Source of the DNA: Marisediminitalea aggregata
GTDB taxonomy: Bacteria > Pseudomonadota > Gammaproteobacteria > Enterobacterales > Alteromonadaceae
DNA length: 64,000 nt
Direction: 5' to 3'
Assembly (NCBI RefSeq): GCF_900129565.1
Contig: NZ_FQWD01000003.1
Coordinates: forward strand, 597,015-661,014
The notes under the pieces are model-generated. The model was not told the origin of the DNA. It did not search any database and worked only from the letters and a program-made list of their open reading frames with translations. Positions within the stretch are counted from its first letter, which is position 1. Every line of letters begins with the position of its first letter. Shown in pieces: positions 56,201-64,000 of the stretch. Made by a program: the position numbers and the translations under genes.

Positions 56201-56344
56201 ATATGTCAGAGCACGATGGAGAACACACGGCTTTATAAAAAGAAACTAAACAGAGATCTGTTGGATCGTAAATCCGCTGTATCCATATAAAATAATCGGT
56301 AAAAAGACCCAGACTACTTTCTTATGGAAAAACAAGCGGTTTGC

Positions 56345-56818
56345 TTATGTAGAGAGCAATTCGTCCTTGGCAGCGTTTAAAAGATCTTCCCATCCCTCAG
56401 GAGGATGTCCAGTCTTTAACATCTTTTCGAACACTTTGTAAGCATCTGTTTTGCTACCGTATGCACGTTTATTTTTTTCATCATTTACCCAAGCATAAAC
56501 AATGACTTTTGACTCTAGGTGATAACGAAAAAACAAACGGTACTGCTGGAAGAACTTTGCCCGAAACCAGTGTTTGTTTTCATCACCTAATGTACTTCCT
56601 TGGCGAAATTCAACACTGGTAGGGTCATGTGGTATTAATTCAAAAATTAGCCTTTGAATTGCGGCTAATCGTTTCGTCGCATTCTTTTTAAGGTAACCTT
56701 TTGGATCTTTTTCACGTAAAACCTCAACTTGTGATTTCAGATTAAGGTACTGCTCTTTAAACAATGGATGAGTGTAAAGTGTCCAACCATTTACGACCAT
56801 TGGTATCGTTTTTTGCAA
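56345..56818 (-). CDS. yhaV: YhaV-family type II toxin (ribonuclease)
   Basis: 157 aa. Segments VNGWTLYTHPLFKEQYLNL, FRAKFFQQYRLFFRYH and KVIVYAWVNDEKNKRAYG are characteristic of YhaV, a RelE-superfamily ribosome-associated RNase. It begins 2 bases after the antitoxin stop codon. The AT-rich base composition looks lower in GC than the neighbours, which fits acquisition by transfer. Confidence 0.93.
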   Translation of the reverse strand: MQKTIPMVVNGWTLYTHPLFKEQYLNLKSQVEVLREKDPKGYLKKNATKRLAAIQRLIFELIPHDPTSVEFRQGSTLGDENKHWFRAKFFQQYRLFFRYHLESKVIVYAWVNDEKNKRAYGSKTDAYKVFEKMLKTGHPPEGWEDLLNAAKDELLST

Positions 56819-56820
56819 AC

Positions 56821-57150
56821 TTACTCGTCCTCATCCAATAACGGAGCATCTAAATCAATTTCAACACCTTCAACCAATGCATCTACGCTTTCTCGCATAC
56901 TTGCTGACAACGCCTCTAGTCTTTCGGGGTGAGCCTTCATATCTCGCGCTATGAATGATAAAAACTCACCAAGTACAGGGTCGCTTTCTTGCGCTGATGC
57001 ACGCGAGATAACAACGCTGCCATCAGATTGTATCGCGTATTTAATTTTATCTTTCTTGCCTAATTGTAGCGCCTTACGAACAGGACTAGGCACCGTAGTT
57101 TGAAAACGGTCAGTAAGTGTTGATTCAGCTTCTAAAGCAACTTGTGCCAT
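56821..57150 (-). CDS. prlF: PrlF-family antitoxin (AbrB-type)
   Basis: About 109 aa. The start is set at 57150, where AGAGG lies a few bases upstream; an in-frame ATG at 57165 is the alternative. Residues about 10-45 (ESTLTDRFQTTVPSPVRKAL) form the swapped-hairpin AbrB/SpoVT-type DNA-binding fold, and the acidic tail (EIDLDAPLLDEDE) is typical of PrlF. It should neutralise YhaV and repress the operon with it. Confidence 0.92.
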   Translation of the reverse strand: MAQVALEAESTLTDRFQTTVPSPVRKALQLGKKDKIKYAIQSDGSVVISRASAQESDPVLGEFLSFIARDMKAHPERLEALSASMRESVDALVEGVEIDLDAPLLDEDE

Positions 57151-57201
57151 AACAACCTCTGTCATTTGCTTGTTCCAGTTATTTTGATTTTAGTATGAGC
57201 G

Positions 57202-57229
57202 AACAGGTAATGCAAACGCATTACCTGTT
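57202..57229. promoter_or_regulatory. Perfect palindrome upstream of prlF-yhaV
   Basis: AACAGGTAATGC and GCATTACCTGTT (12 bp, AAAC loop) lie 52 bases upstream of the prlF start. It is either the PrlF-YhaV operator or a terminator for the gene to the right; the latter reading lacks a T run on the minus strand. Confidence 0.5.
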
Positions 57230-57317
57230 TTAGGGTGAGCTAGAAAATGCTCAAGTTGCTTAACGCTGAAGGATGAGACTTGCCATAGACCTCAGCAAGC
57301 TTAGTGCATGCAACATA

Positions 57318-58089
57318 TTACTCTTTCGCAATCCGGGGGCTGACACGATAAAGCTCATACCGGACCGTGCCTGACTGCAGCTTTTTAGTCAGCTCGGCAA
57401 ACTCTGGCAGTGCTTGTAGCTGTTGGATACCATCGTGTGCGTCCCATTCGATAAATGAAATATATTGAGGCGCAAGGGCGTGCGGGTTATGCGCACTTAA
57501 TACGATCCCCCTCAATGTTATGTATCAGGCGCCCACCAACCTTATCTAACAGCAGCGGTAAGCTGGCTAAGTACTCAGCATAGTCACCGGGACTAGAGGG
57601 ATTTGCCCAAGCAAATGCAATGGTGTAAGCCTTGTCCTGACTGAATTCGAGAGACAGTACGTCGGGTAACTCGTGATCATAAAGTCTTAACGCTTCCCAG
57701 GCCTCTCGCCTCAGCGCTTTAACGCCTAAAAATGACGGCAGCGCCTGAAATGCTTTTTGTGCTATTAAAGAAGGCCACCGGCTGATGACAAACACATTGG
57801 GCGAAAAGTCGCCCGACAGTGTTTCGTCAACCAACAACACACCTTCCTGCCGATAACCATGCTTTCTGGCTGTCTCGGCATTTTGTTCAAAATACCGATC
57901 GCGCAGTGCTCGCTTTTCCGGCTCAGTCACAGGTGCAATCAACTGCATAATCTCACCCGGTGCATATTGCACCACTAACGTATTTTCGTCGGCTTTAGTG
58001 ATGAGAGGCATCATAGTAAGAGAAAATATTATGCTTATTAAGCACTTCTTAACGAGTGCCGGCAAAAATTCCGTTTTACTCAGTGTCAT
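57318..58089 (-). pseudogene. Frameshifted exported gene with two related domains
   Basis: Reads as a signal-peptide protein (LISIIFSLTMMPLITKADE) of about 257 aa broken into two frames. The first frame ends shortly after GGRLIHNIEGD; the second continues with IVLSAHNPHALAPQYISF. Removing one G from the GGGGG run (CCCCC at about 57507-57511 on the plus strand) joins them as NIEGIVLSAHNPHALAP. Two DUF1330/ABM-like halves can be seen (VISRWPSLIAQKAFQALPSF and ISFIEWDAHDGIQQLQALPEF). Either a real disruption or a sequencing error. Function unknown. The start ATG at 58089 follows GGA. Confidence 0.8.
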
Positions 58090-58191
58090 ATTTTTTTCCA
58101 GGACGTTTAAATTCACTATTTTTACACTGTATCAGTGCGTTTTTCGTAAAACACGGTTTGTTTTTCAATCGCAGTGGTGCATTATCGTTCC

Positions 58192-59070
58192 ATGGACGAT
58201 TGGAATGACTACGCCCTTATTCTGGCGCTGTACCGAGCTGGTACACTTCGCGGCGCTGCAATAACACTGGGTACAACACACACTACAGTAGCCAGACGAC
58301 TGGCATTGCTGCAAAAACGCCGTGACGCCCGGGTCTTTGAAAAAGTACCCGGTGGATACCGTGCGACCCAATTTGGCGAGCAGTTGGTCAGTGTTGCCAA
58401 AAAACTTGAAGACATAGTGCTACTTTCTGAGCGCCTTCATCTGACATCGTCCGACGACTTGTCGGGTCCGCTAACCCTGTCGTTAGGCGAGCCTATGTCG
58501 CAGTTTCTATTGGTCAAGGAACTCGGCGAATTTGCCCGTACCTATCCGAACATTCAACTGAAGATAAACAGTTCAACGGAATTTGCCGATCTCGATAAGG
58601 GTGAGGCGGATGTTGTGATCAGAGGTGCACATAAGCTGCCGGAACATCTGGTAGGCAGAAGAATGTTTAAGTTGGGTTTGTGTTTTTATGCTCACAAAGA
58701 CTATTGTCAGCGTGTACAAAAAAAGGACTGGCGCTGGATTGCTCCCGGTAATAGCGCAATGTGGCCAGAATGGCTCGCAGAGTCACCCTATCCTGATGTA
58801 CCAATAGGTATTGTGATTGATGAAATCGTAACGCGCTTTCACGCTATTGCCGCTGGGGTGGGTATGGGAAGAGCTGCCTGTTTTATGGGCGATGTTAATG
58901 AAGACATGGTGAGGTTACCCGGTAGCGAGCCCACACAGTCCTATGATATTTGGGTACTCACGCCCCCTGACTTACGCGACCAACCCAAAGTGAAACTCTT
59001 AATGCAGTTTCTTATAGATGCACTGCTACGCAAACAACAGTTAGTGGAAGGCCAGCTCCCTTTGCAGTGA
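58192..59070 (+). CDS. LysR-family transcriptional regulator
   Basis: About 292 aa. N-terminal HTH (about 3-62; DYALILALYRAGTLRGAAITL, THTTVARRLALLQ, VFEKVPGGYRATQFGEQLV) and C-terminal substrate-binding domain (about 90-285). The ATG at 58192 is preferred over upstream GTG codons because it is where family alignment begins. It is divergent from the frameshifted gene, its probable target, across about 100 bases. Confidence 0.88.
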   Translation: MDDWNDYALILALYRAGTLRGAAITLGTTHTTVARRLALLQKRRDARVFEKVPGGYRATQFGEQLVSVAKKLEDIVLLSERLHLTSSDDLSGPLTLSLGEPMSQFLLVKELGEFARTYPNIQLKINSSTEFADLDKGEADVVIRGAHKLPEHLVGRRMFKLGLCFYAHKDYCQRVQKKDWRWIAPGNSAMWPEWLAESPYPDVPIGIVIDEIVTRFHAIAAGVGMGRAACFMGDVNEDMVRLPGSEPTQSYDIWVLTPPDLRDQPKVKLLMQFLIDALLRKQQLVEGQLPLQ

Positions 59071-59150
59071 ATGCAATTAAGGCAATTTTTGTACGTTGAG
59101 AATTATCGCCACAGCAATTGCCTTCCCTGTATTCTCCTGTGCACTCTCCC

Positions 59151-60209
59151 TTAACTCTCCGCTTCATTCGCTTTTGCCGTTGGTTTCACATCATCATCGC
59201 TGGAGAGGAGTATGGCCAGCCATCGGCTTTCCTCCCGTGACTCGAGGGCGATTTTTACAATCATGGTAAGAGGGACCGACAACAGCATACCTACGCTGCC
59301 AAGCAACCAGCCCCAAAAGATCAAAGACAAGAAAACCACCAGCGTCGACAAGCCTAAACCACGTCCCATAAAGCGTGGCTCAATCACATTACCCATTACC
59401 GTGTTTATAGTGACATAACCCAACGCGACCAAACCGGCTTCGCCAGCGCCAAATTGCACCAGGGCCATAAGTACGGCTGGTACAGCGGCAATAATGGAAC
59501 CGATATTGGGAATATAGTTAAACAGAAACGCCAGCACTGCCCACAACAAGTAATGGTCGACGCCCAGAAAGTAAAGCCAGGTGCCGGCTAACAAGCCAGT
59601 AAAAATACTGACTACCGTTTTGATGGCCAGATAGCTGTTTACCGACTGAATAAAGCGGTCGATGTGATGCATTTTCATGTCCGGATCCGCGAGTGCAATA
59701 TGCAATCGACGCGGCATACCTTCCGCTTCAAACAGCATAAAAATAACGGTTAACAAAATCAGAAACAGGTTCGATAGCACTCCGCCCATACCACTTAAAA
59801 AGTTCGTTGCCATGGACATGGCCATTCCCGGATCCAGGTAGGACACTATCAGGTCTTTATCGACGTGGATATTAAACTTCTGAAGTTGTGCCACCACCCA
59901 GGCAAATTCGCCTGACAGTTTTTCGCGGTACTGAGGCATGTTTTCTTTAAATTCGCTCATCGACTGACCAACTAATCCTGCCAGCATGAAACCAAAAATC
60001 ACAATGAGCAGTATTACTAGAGTAATCGATAACCAGCGGGGTACCCGATAGCGGGACATCCAGTGAATCAATGGTCCACACGCTATCGCAATAAAGCCAG
60101 AAAGAAAAAACGGCACCATTATGGTACTCGCCGCTTTAATGCCCGCAAAAATAACAATTAAGCTGGCAAAAATAAGCAAGGCTTTGGCGGTAGGCGATTG
60201 AATAGGCAT
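59151..60209 (-). CDS. AI-2E family (PerM-like) transporter
   Basis: 352 aa with about eight membrane segments. Characteristic motifs: GFIAIACGPLIHW, the long cytoplasmic helix region, LAFLFNYIPNIGSIIAAVPAVLMAL, and FLSLIFWGWLLGSVGMLLSVPLTM. Family members act as exporters or Na+/Li+/H+ antiporters; the AI-2 export role holds only for some. It stands alone, divergent from the epimerase gene. Confidence 0.91.
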   Translation of the reverse strand: MPIQSPTAKALLIFASLIVIFAGIKAASTIMVPFFLSGFIAIACGPLIHWMSRYRVPRWLSITLVILLIVIFGFMLAGLVGQSMSEFKENMPQYREKLSGEFAWVVAQLQKFNIHVDKDLIVSYLDPGMAMSMATNFLSGMGGVLSNLFLILLTVIFMLFEAEGMPRRLHIALADPDMKMHHIDRFIQSVNSYLAIKTVVSIFTGLLAGTWLYFLGVDHYLLWAVLAFLFNYIPNIGSIIAAVPAVLMALVQFGAGEAGLVALGYVTINTVMGNVIEPRFMGRGLGLSTLVVFLSLIFWGWLLGSVGMLLSVPLTMIVKIALESREESRWLAILLSSDDDVKPTAKANEAES

Positions 60210-60303
60210 AGATTTTATTCTGGTCCGTGAAACAAAGGCCCACGCTACCAGATTTACTACACTTTAGGTAGTCCTCGTACGCAGCATTCAACAGGGAGCA
60301 TTC

Positions 60304-61200
60304 ATGCATATTTTTATTACCGGTGGAACAGGATTAATCGGCCGCCACCTGATCCCCGCCCTATTTCGCGACGCAGCAACCAAAATTACGGTACTGACGC
60401 GTGATGCGATAAAAGCCAAGGCCAGCTTGCCTGACAACGTGTCCCTGGTAACTTCGCTGGATGACACCCTTGATTTTGATGACGTAGATGCGGTAATCAA
60501 CCTTGCCGGAGAACCGATCGCCGACAAACGCTGGACCAAGACACAGAAAACGCGAATTTGTGAGAGCCGCTGGCAGATAACACAACAGCTCACTGACAAA
60601 ATAAACGCTGCAGAACAACCACCAGCCACTTTCATTTCCGGATCAGCCATTGGCTATTACGGAAGACAAGGCGACAAGCTTGTCACGGAAGCCTTTACTG
60701 AAGTGCACCGCGAATTCACCCACACCGTTTGCGAACAGTGGGAACGCATAGCTCTGCAGGCTTCCCCAAAAACCCGTGTTTGTCTGCTACGAACTGGTGT
60801 TGTTTTGTCTGGCGACGGTGGTGCATTAAGCAAAATGCGGTTGCCGTTTACTTTAGGGTTAGGAGGGCGAATCGGTGACGGCAATCAGTACATGTCGTGG
60901 ATTCATATCAATGACATGGTCGCGGCGATACTGTTTCTGCTTGAGCACAAAAATTGCGAAGGTGCGTATAACCTGACCGCCCCAACCCCGGTTACCAATA
61001 CCGAATTTGTAAAAGCGTATGCCGCCTCTTTAGGCAGACCAGCTATTTTTCCCATGCCTGCACTGGCGTTAAAACTGTTAATGGGCGAAGCTGCTGATCT
61101 ATTATTAACTGGCCAGCGTGTGGTTCCACAAAAGCTTGTCGACGCTGGCTTTAAGTTCAGTTTTACCGACATAGGATCCGCTTTCGCAGATATCAATTAG
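60304..61200 (+). CDS. yfcH: TIGR01777-family NAD-dependent epimerase/dehydratase-like protein
   Basis: 298 aa. Rossmann-type GGTGLIGRHLIPALF (6-20), VINLAGEPIADKRWTK, FISGSAIGYYGRQGDK and WIHINDMVAAI match the YfcH/SULA subgroup. C-terminal DUF1731-like part (FPMPALALKLLMGEAADLLL, GQRVVPQKL). Substrate unknown. A short hairpin terminator follows. Confidence 0.92.
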   Translation: MHIFITGGTGLIGRHLIPALFRDAATKITVLTRDAIKAKASLPDNVSLVTSLDDTLDFDDVDAVINLAGEPIADKRWTKTQKTRICESRWQITQQLTDKINAAEQPPATFISGSAIGYYGRQGDKLVTEAFTEVHREFTHTVCEQWERIALQASPKTRVCLLRTGVVLSGDGGALSKMRLPFTLGLGGRIGDGNQYMSWIHINDMVAAILFLLEHKNCEGAYNLTAPTPVTNTEFVKAYAASLGRPAIFPMPALALKLLMGEAADLLLTGQRVVPQKLVDAGFKFSFTDIGSAFADIN

Positions 61201-61234
61201 CCGTCCTACTCAATATTTGCGCCCCCTATCTCGG

Positions 61235-61257
61235 CCAGCTGTTCAAGCTGGTTTTTT
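61235..61257 (+). terminator. Terminator after the TIGR01777 gene
   Basis: CCAGCT (61235-61240) pairs with AGCTGG (61246-61251) followed by six T. The stem is short but the T run is clear. Confidence 0.75.
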
Positions 61258-61367
61258 ATTTGCCTTTTACGGCCATACCAGCTCATAAATTGACCATAGC
61301 CATTAGACCAATTGTTAATTTTTTGAAAACAAGCTTGACTGGCATTTAACCCATAGGCAACAATATG

Positions 61368-61398
61368 GTAATAATATAATACAATAGGATATTATTAC
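61368..61398 (+). promoter_or_regulatory. Hairpin or operator abutting the arabinanase start codon
   Basis: GTAATAATAT (61368-61377) and ATATTATTAC (61389-61398) form a perfect 10-bp inverted repeat; the second arm ends exactly at the ATG (61399). The only ribosome-site candidate, AGGA, is at the loop edge. It may be a translation-control hairpin or a repressor site. Confidence 0.55.
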
Positions 61399-62811
61399 AT
61401 GAAGATGCACTTAATATGGCGCGCAGCTTGCGTAATTTGTTTAGGGTTATATGGTGACTTTGCCAGGGCGATCGAGAATGGTGTTTACACTATTCAATCA
61501 GTACACAGTGGCAAGTTAATAGAAGTCGGCGGCGCAAACACTGCCGATGGTGCCAACGTAAACCAATGGCCAGCCAACAATCACAACACACAAAAGTGGA
61601 TGATTACCCTGCAGTCAGACGGTTACTACAGCGTCATCAATCTGAATTCTGGTAAAGCATTGGAGGTATTCGACTGGTCTACTGCCAATGGCGCAAACGT
61701 GGTGCAGTATGAAGACAATGGGCTCGCCAGCCAACGCTGGCAAATTAATGAGCTGAACAATGGTACGGTTAATTTCATCAATAAACACTCTGGTAAAGCG
61801 CTGGATTTATACGGTTTTGACACCTCTGACGGGGCAAACATTGCGCAGTGGGATTACTGGGGTGGCGACGCGCAGCACTGGCAGCTGTCTAAGCTTGCTA
61901 ATGTAGAAGGCGCTCCTTGGGATCCCTCCAGTACCAATGGCGCTGTAAGTCACTGGCCACTCACTGGAAGCCTGGTTACGCACGATCCAACACTGGGCTA
62001 TGAGAATGGCACCTGGTGGATTTTCCAGACTGGCCCCGGTATTGCCGGTAAGTGGTCAGCAAACGGTGTTACCTGGAACGATGCAGCGGCCATCTTCCCA
62101 AATGGCTTGTCCTGGTGGAGCAACTATGTACCGGGTCACGACGGAATCGACGTATGGGCCCCTGACCTGAAACACTATAATGGTCGTGCCTGGCTGTATT
62201 ACTCCATTTCAACCTTTGGTTCACGCGTATCGGCAATTGGTTTGACTTCAGCACCAACAGTAGCGAGTGGCAACTGGCGTGATGACGGCCTGGTGGTCAA
62301 TACCACCAACAGCAATAATTACAATGCCATCGACCCTGAATTGGTAGTAGCGGCAGATGGCAGCCCCTGGTTAACCTTCGGTTCGTGGAACTCTGGCATA
62401 AAAGTGACTCGTATTAACCCGATTACCATGAAACCATTTGGCCCGCTGTACAGCATTGCTAGTCGCTCCGGTGGTATTGAAGGGCCAGCGCTCATTTATC
62501 GCCAGGGCTATTACTACTTATTCGTCTCCATTGGCGAATGCTGCAAGGGAACAGACAGTACTTACCGTATTGCCTATGGTCGGGCGACTGATATTCGCGG
62601 ACCTTACCTCGACAAAAACGGTCAGGACATGATGCAAAGCGGCGGTACCATACTGGATGCAGGTAATTCACAGTGGGCTGGCCCCGGTGGTGAAGATATC
62701 CTGAATACCGATGTGATGGTGCGTCACGCCTATGATGCCAGTGACAATGGCGTCCCCAAGCTGCTGATCAGTACGCTGAACTGGGATTCAAACGGTTGGC
62801 CCCGCTACTAA
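61399..62811 (+). CDS. Secreted ricin-lectin and GH43 arabinan endo-1,5-alpha-L-arabinosidase-type enzyme
   Basis: 470 aa. Signal peptide (cleavage near FARAIE), then a ricin-type beta-trefoil (about 26-165) with three repeats carrying GKLIEVGGANTADGANVNQW-, GKALEVFDWSTANGANVVQY- and GKALDLYGFDTSDGANIAQW-like units, then a five-bladed GH43 propeller (about 175-470). The catalytic acids are visible: Asp in THDPTLGYENG, Asp in YNAIDPELV and Glu in GGIEGPALI. It probably cleaves alpha-1,5-arabinan from plant or algal material. The start at 61399 (a second ATG is at 61405) is directly preceded by the hairpin described above. Confidence 0.9.
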   Translation: MKMHLIWRAACVICLGLYGDFARAIENGVYTIQSVHSGKLIEVGGANTADGANVNQWPANNHNTQKWMITLQSDGYYSVINLNSGKALEVFDWSTANGANVVQYEDNGLASQRWQINELNNGTVNFINKHSGKALDLYGFDTSDGANIAQWDYWGGDAQHWQLSKLANVEGAPWDPSSTNGAVSHWPLTGSLVTHDPTLGYENGTWWIFQTGPGIAGKWSANGVTWNDAAAIFPNGLSWWSNYVPGHDGIDVWAPDLKHYNGRAWLYYSISTFGSRVSAIGLTSAPTVASGNWRDDGLVVNTTNSNNYNAIDPELVVAADGSPWLTFGSWNSGIKVTRINPITMKPFGPLYSIASRSGGIEGPALIYRQGYYYLFVSIGECCKGTDSTYRIAYGRATDIRGPYLDKNGQDMMQSGGTILDAGNSQWAGPGGEDILNTDVMVRHAYDASDNGVPKLLISTLNWDSNGWPRY

Positions 62812-62824
62812 CTCTTTGTTTAAA

Positions 62825-62852
62825 AACGAATCCTGTGAACGCAGGATTCGTT
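62825..62852 (+). terminator. Hairpin after the GH43 gene
   Basis: AACGAATCCTG (62825-62835) pairs perfectly with CAGGATTCGTT (62842-62852). The T run is absent. It overlaps the region just before the next gene. Confidence 0.65.
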
Positions 62853-62916
62853 GCTAAAAAGGCTTTATCGGCGTGTAAATTCGGGCTACTTTGTAACAAA
62901 AACCAAGGAAGATTTT

Positions 62917-63678
62917 ATGCCTGATATTTACATGAACCGCTGGACCCGACGCATTGCAATATTCTGTGTCACAACGTTTATTTCCGCAGCCAGCCTGGCT
63001 TCGTCATTACCTGACTTTCCATTCGTTACCGTACAAGGTACAGCCAGTAAGGAACTCCCGCCCGATCGCGCAGACGTGTCATTCACCATTGAAACCTTCG
63101 ATGAGAAAGCAGAAACGGCAGATCGTATTCTGGCAGACACAACGGTAGCAGTGCTTAAGGTACTATCGACGCTGAACATCCCGGACAGCGCCATTACGGC
63201 TTATGAAATCAGTAAATACACTAAACGTGAACGTGGAGACAATTATCAGGATCTGGCGATACTGGGTTATGAGATGTCCCGCAATTTCACGGTAGAGCTG
63301 GACAATATTGATAATTACGCGCCGCTGTTTGAGGCACTGATGAAAATGCAAAATGTGGCCGATGTTGGCAGCAACTTTTCAGTTTCCAATGCCGATGAAA
63401 TAACGCTGTCGCTCATATCAGCGGCCGCCGCGAATGCAAAAGCCAAAGCCCAAACCATGGCGGCAGGTCTCGATGTGACATTAGGGAAAGTATTTGCGTT
63501 TAATGACTCAGGATCGTTTGACAACTTCTTTGCCAGCTTTGGGGTTGAGCAACGTTATCGTGCCGGAGCCTTAGAGATGAGAGTCTCAGGTTCTCGACAA
63601 CGAAGCACGACGGTATTCATTCCCCAAACTATCGAACTGTCGAAAACCGTAAATGTGATTTACCGCATTGAACCCTGA
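62917..63678 (+). CDS. SIMPL (DUF541) domain protein, exported
   Basis: About 253 aa from the ATG at 62917 (AAGGAAG lies 6 bases upstream; the frame runs open to 62851 but across the GH43 terminator). A signal peptide ends near SAASLASS. The SIMPL domain (about 35-250) starts FVTVQGTASKELPPDRADVSFTIET and has AITAYEISKYTKRER and AAAANAKAKAQTMAAGL. Members are periplasmic or outer-membrane-linked oligomers linked to oxidative stress (E. coli YggE), without a firm biochemical role. Confidence 0.9.
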   Translation: MPDIYMNRWTRRIAIFCVTTFISAASLASSLPDFPFVTVQGTASKELPPDRADVSFTIETFDEKAETADRILADTTVAVLKVLSTLNIPDSAITAYEISKYTKRERGDNYQDLAILGYEMSRNFTVELDNIDNYAPLFEALMKMQNVADVGSNFSVSNADEITLSLISAAAANAKAKAQTMAAGLDVTLGKVFAFNDSGSFDNFFASFGVEQRYRAGALEMRVSGSRQRSTTVFIPQTIELSKTVNVIYRIEP

Positions 63679-63703
63679 ACAACGGCCTGAATTAACACCG
63701 TTG

Positions 63704-63937
63704 CTAAACCGGTTTTGAGTACCCGGGCTGTTTAAACAACAGTTCGGGTTTGCCTTCAATTTCCGGCTCGTACACCACACTGCCCCAGTCGTTTGGCGGA
63801 ATGTCTTCAATGGCTACCGACACCGACGCTTCCGACGAGCCCAGTACATCCTGAATACACTGTGACATGGCGTCAGCCAGAGCCTGTTTTTGTTCATTAC
63901 TTTTTCCTGGCCACATTTGCACTTTAATGTGAGGCAT
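63704..63937 (-). CDS. pptA: 4-oxalocrotonate tautomerase-family protein (PptA-like)
   Basis: 77 aa, exactly the length of E. coli PptA/YdcE. Catalytic Pro1 follows the initiator Met (MPHIKVQMWPGKSNEQK). The C-terminal segment ISVAIEDIPPNDW-like VSVAIEDIPPNDWG and KQPGYSKP align with PptA. It forms small homo-oligomers that tautomerise phenylpyruvate-like keto acids. It converges with the SIMPL gene. Confidence 0.9.
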   Translation of the reverse strand: MPHIKVQMWPGKSNEQKQALADAMSQCIQDVLGSSEASVSVAIEDIPPNDWGSVVYEPEIEGKPELLFKQPGYSKPV

Positions 63938-64000
63938 AGAGTAAGTCCTTTATTTCACTAACTGGCATACTTTTTATCATACTTTAATTGTGCTTGTTGT

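Noticed and set aside
56201-56344. Remains of a transposase gene beside the TGTAATCCCCC repeat
   Set aside because: A short ATG frame after the repeat stops within about 10 codons and shows no transposase motif.

Overview
The window looks like the chromosome of a free-living marine gammaproteobacterium, most likely an Alteromonadales (Alteromonadaceae-like) heterotroph. This rests on several points: TonB-dependent receptors with few dedicated regulators, a class GN sortase with its VIT/vWA partner, a PEP-CTERM-like secreted protein, a trpEGD(CF)BA operon flanked by rnm-tsaC-like-scpAB-rluB, and recN-bamE. I see no phage, rRNA, tRNA or CRISPR array. Genus assignment is inference.

Layout. 0-1.3 kb: ligAB, the protocatechuate 4,5-dioxygenase subunits, cut by the left edge of their cluster. 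1.3-8.9 kb: an orphan LuxR-type response regulator, then a TonB receptor divergent from a four-gene set (GntP-type permease, MetX-like lipoprotein hydrolase, secreted PHB-depolymerase-type esterase, 3-hydroxybutyrate dehydrogenase). Together these look like a complete route for poly/oligo-3-hydroxybutyrate. 9-16.6 kb: nadK, a 1380-residue hybrid histidine kinase, a divergent small HTH-REC regulator, and a PAS-GGDEF-EAL phosphodiesterase. The two spacers are studded with ATCGAT repeats at 9-nt steps. 16.7-20.8 kb: an ABC exporter pair, recN with two LexA-like boxes, and bamE.

21.7-29 kb: a second TonB receptor, a beta-solenoid lipoprotein, glutathione peroxidase, and an operon for periplasmic 3-keto-glycoside chemistry (DUF1080 hydrolase, GMC dehydrogenase with a 3Fe-4S-type cysteine set, Tat-exported small subunit). 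29-35.6 kb: an RDD protein, a sulfotransferase, the sortase/VIT-vWA pair, a TSP_C-like PEP-CTERM protein and two small orphan genes. 35.8-37.9 kb: mesX-mesD, a folate-independent methionine synthase pair. 38-42.5 kb: a PepSY membrane cassette and a siderophore receptor under a Fur-like box. 42.7-46.5 kb: rluB, scpB, scpA, a YciO/TsaC-family gene and rnm.

46.5-53.7 kb: the trp operon preceded by a classical attenuator whose leader peptide holds three consecutive Trp codons, and followed by a yciI-type gene. 53.8-56.1 kb: a PepSY protein with a PhoPQ-like two-component system. 56.1-58.1 kb: a possible mobile-element scar, a PrlF-YhaV toxin-antitoxin pair, and an apparently frameshifted gene next to a divergent LysR regulator. 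58.2-64 kb: an AI-2E-family transporter, a TIGR01777 epimerase, a ricin-GH43 arabinanase with a hairpin abutting its start codon, a SIMPL protein and a PptA-like tautomerase.

All calls come from reading the sequence and its translation by eye. No database search was run.
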